Below are positions 13,911 through 14,007 of a DNA stretch of 14,007 bases, one piece after another. The DNA is from a bacterium (GTDB lineage: Bacteria > SZUA-79 > Acidulodesulfobacterales > Acidulodesulfobacteraceae), in assembly GCA_021821565.1 (NCBI GenBank), contig JAKACI010000015.1, forward strand, positions 1-14,007. The letters run 5' to 3'. A program made the position numbers and the translations under genes. Every line of letters starts with the position of its first letter. Positions within the stretch are counted from its first letter, which is position 1. Below the pieces are notes generated by a model. It was not told the origin of the DNA and did not search any database. It was given only the letters and a program-made list of their open reading frames with translations.

Positions 13911-13933
13911 AAGCCTGTTGCTTGCAAAGGCTT
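13911..13933. other. Strong compact stem-loop (possible terminator or RNA element)
   Basis: AAGCCTGTTGC pairs with GCAAAGGCTT over ten base pairs with a single bulged G at 13917 and a tight turn at TT. Read on the minus strand it is followed by TTTTC, so it could end a transcript entering from beyond the right edge. A further AAGGCTT copy follows at 13941-13947 and offers an alternative pairing. Confidence 0.4.
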
Positions 13934-14007
13934 ATATTATAAGGCTTTAAAACAAGTCATTCATTATATCAAAATTATTTCCGTAAAAAATAACGGCTAA
14001 TTTTTGT

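Larger units (their letters stand above)
13594..14007. other. AT-rich upstream region with two stem-loops, no gene seen
   Basis: I find no convincing gene in the last 400 bases. It should hold the promoter of the Spy/CpxP-like gene. A TATAAT box occurs on the minus strand at 13969..13964 without a good -35. The two strongest stem-loops are listed separately. A 27-codon minus-strand frame starting MAKLSAKLITLYRLNKL (from 13728) overlaps the first stem-loop, lacks a ribosome binding site and is probably chance. Confidence 0.5.

Noticed and set aside
1..14007. CRISPR array, tRNA, rRNA or replication origin
   Set aside because: No regularly spaced direct repeats, no tRNA T-loop sequence, no rRNA-like segment and no iteron or DnaA-box cluster was seen on either strand.

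Overview
The window is AT-rich accessory DNA from a Gram-negative bacterium. It encodes several exported proteins with classical signal peptides, a type IV pilin-like protein and a Spy/CpxP-like periplasmic protein, which imply two membranes. No rRNA, tRNA or clear taxonomic marker is present, so I do not name a lineage. Every gene I can support lies on the minus strand, so the text follows transcription from high to low coordinates.

Right part (about 14.0 to 10.2 kb): envelope genes and decay. A Spy/CpxP-like gene has its signal peptide cut from its mature domain by a one-base slip in a nine-base homopolymer. A complete metallo-beta-lactamase-fold hydrolase follows, far richer in GC than its surroundings and probably recently acquired. 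Then come an exported WG-repeat protein and an exported protein gene broken by one in-frame TAA.

Centre (10.2 to 5.2 kb): a compact defence operon. A small membrane-anchored protein is followed by a fused PD-(D/E)xK nuclease and adenine-N6 methyltransferase. Next is a HEPN-like protein with an RDxxxxxH motif, then a two-TRD specificity subunit. No HsdR helicase/translocase is present. The layout fits a BcgI-like restriction-modification system in which cutting and methylation share one chain and a separate S subunit chooses the site. The HEPN protein between M and S is the most interesting part: it may be a backup abortive-infection toxin.

Left part (5.2 kb to 1): a mobile-element graveyard and defence-like membrane genes. 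Up to three solo insertion-sequence ends (IS256-like, IS21-like and a tentative IS3-like) lie within about 2.2 kb. They surround an unrecognised two-TM coiled-coil protein and a pilin-like gene that is bracketed by 10-bp inverted repeats. Beyond these lie a two-module multi-pass membrane protein whose N-terminal half looks RipA-like, a frame with no usable start, and the N-terminal part of a RecF/OLD-type AAA ATPase. The ATPase stops early at an ATGA junction on the window edge.

At least three genes are interrupted (a stop codon, a homopolymer slip, a missing start) and a fourth survives only as a 3' fragment. The region is therefore either turning over quickly or carries assembly errors, and reads are needed to separate these.
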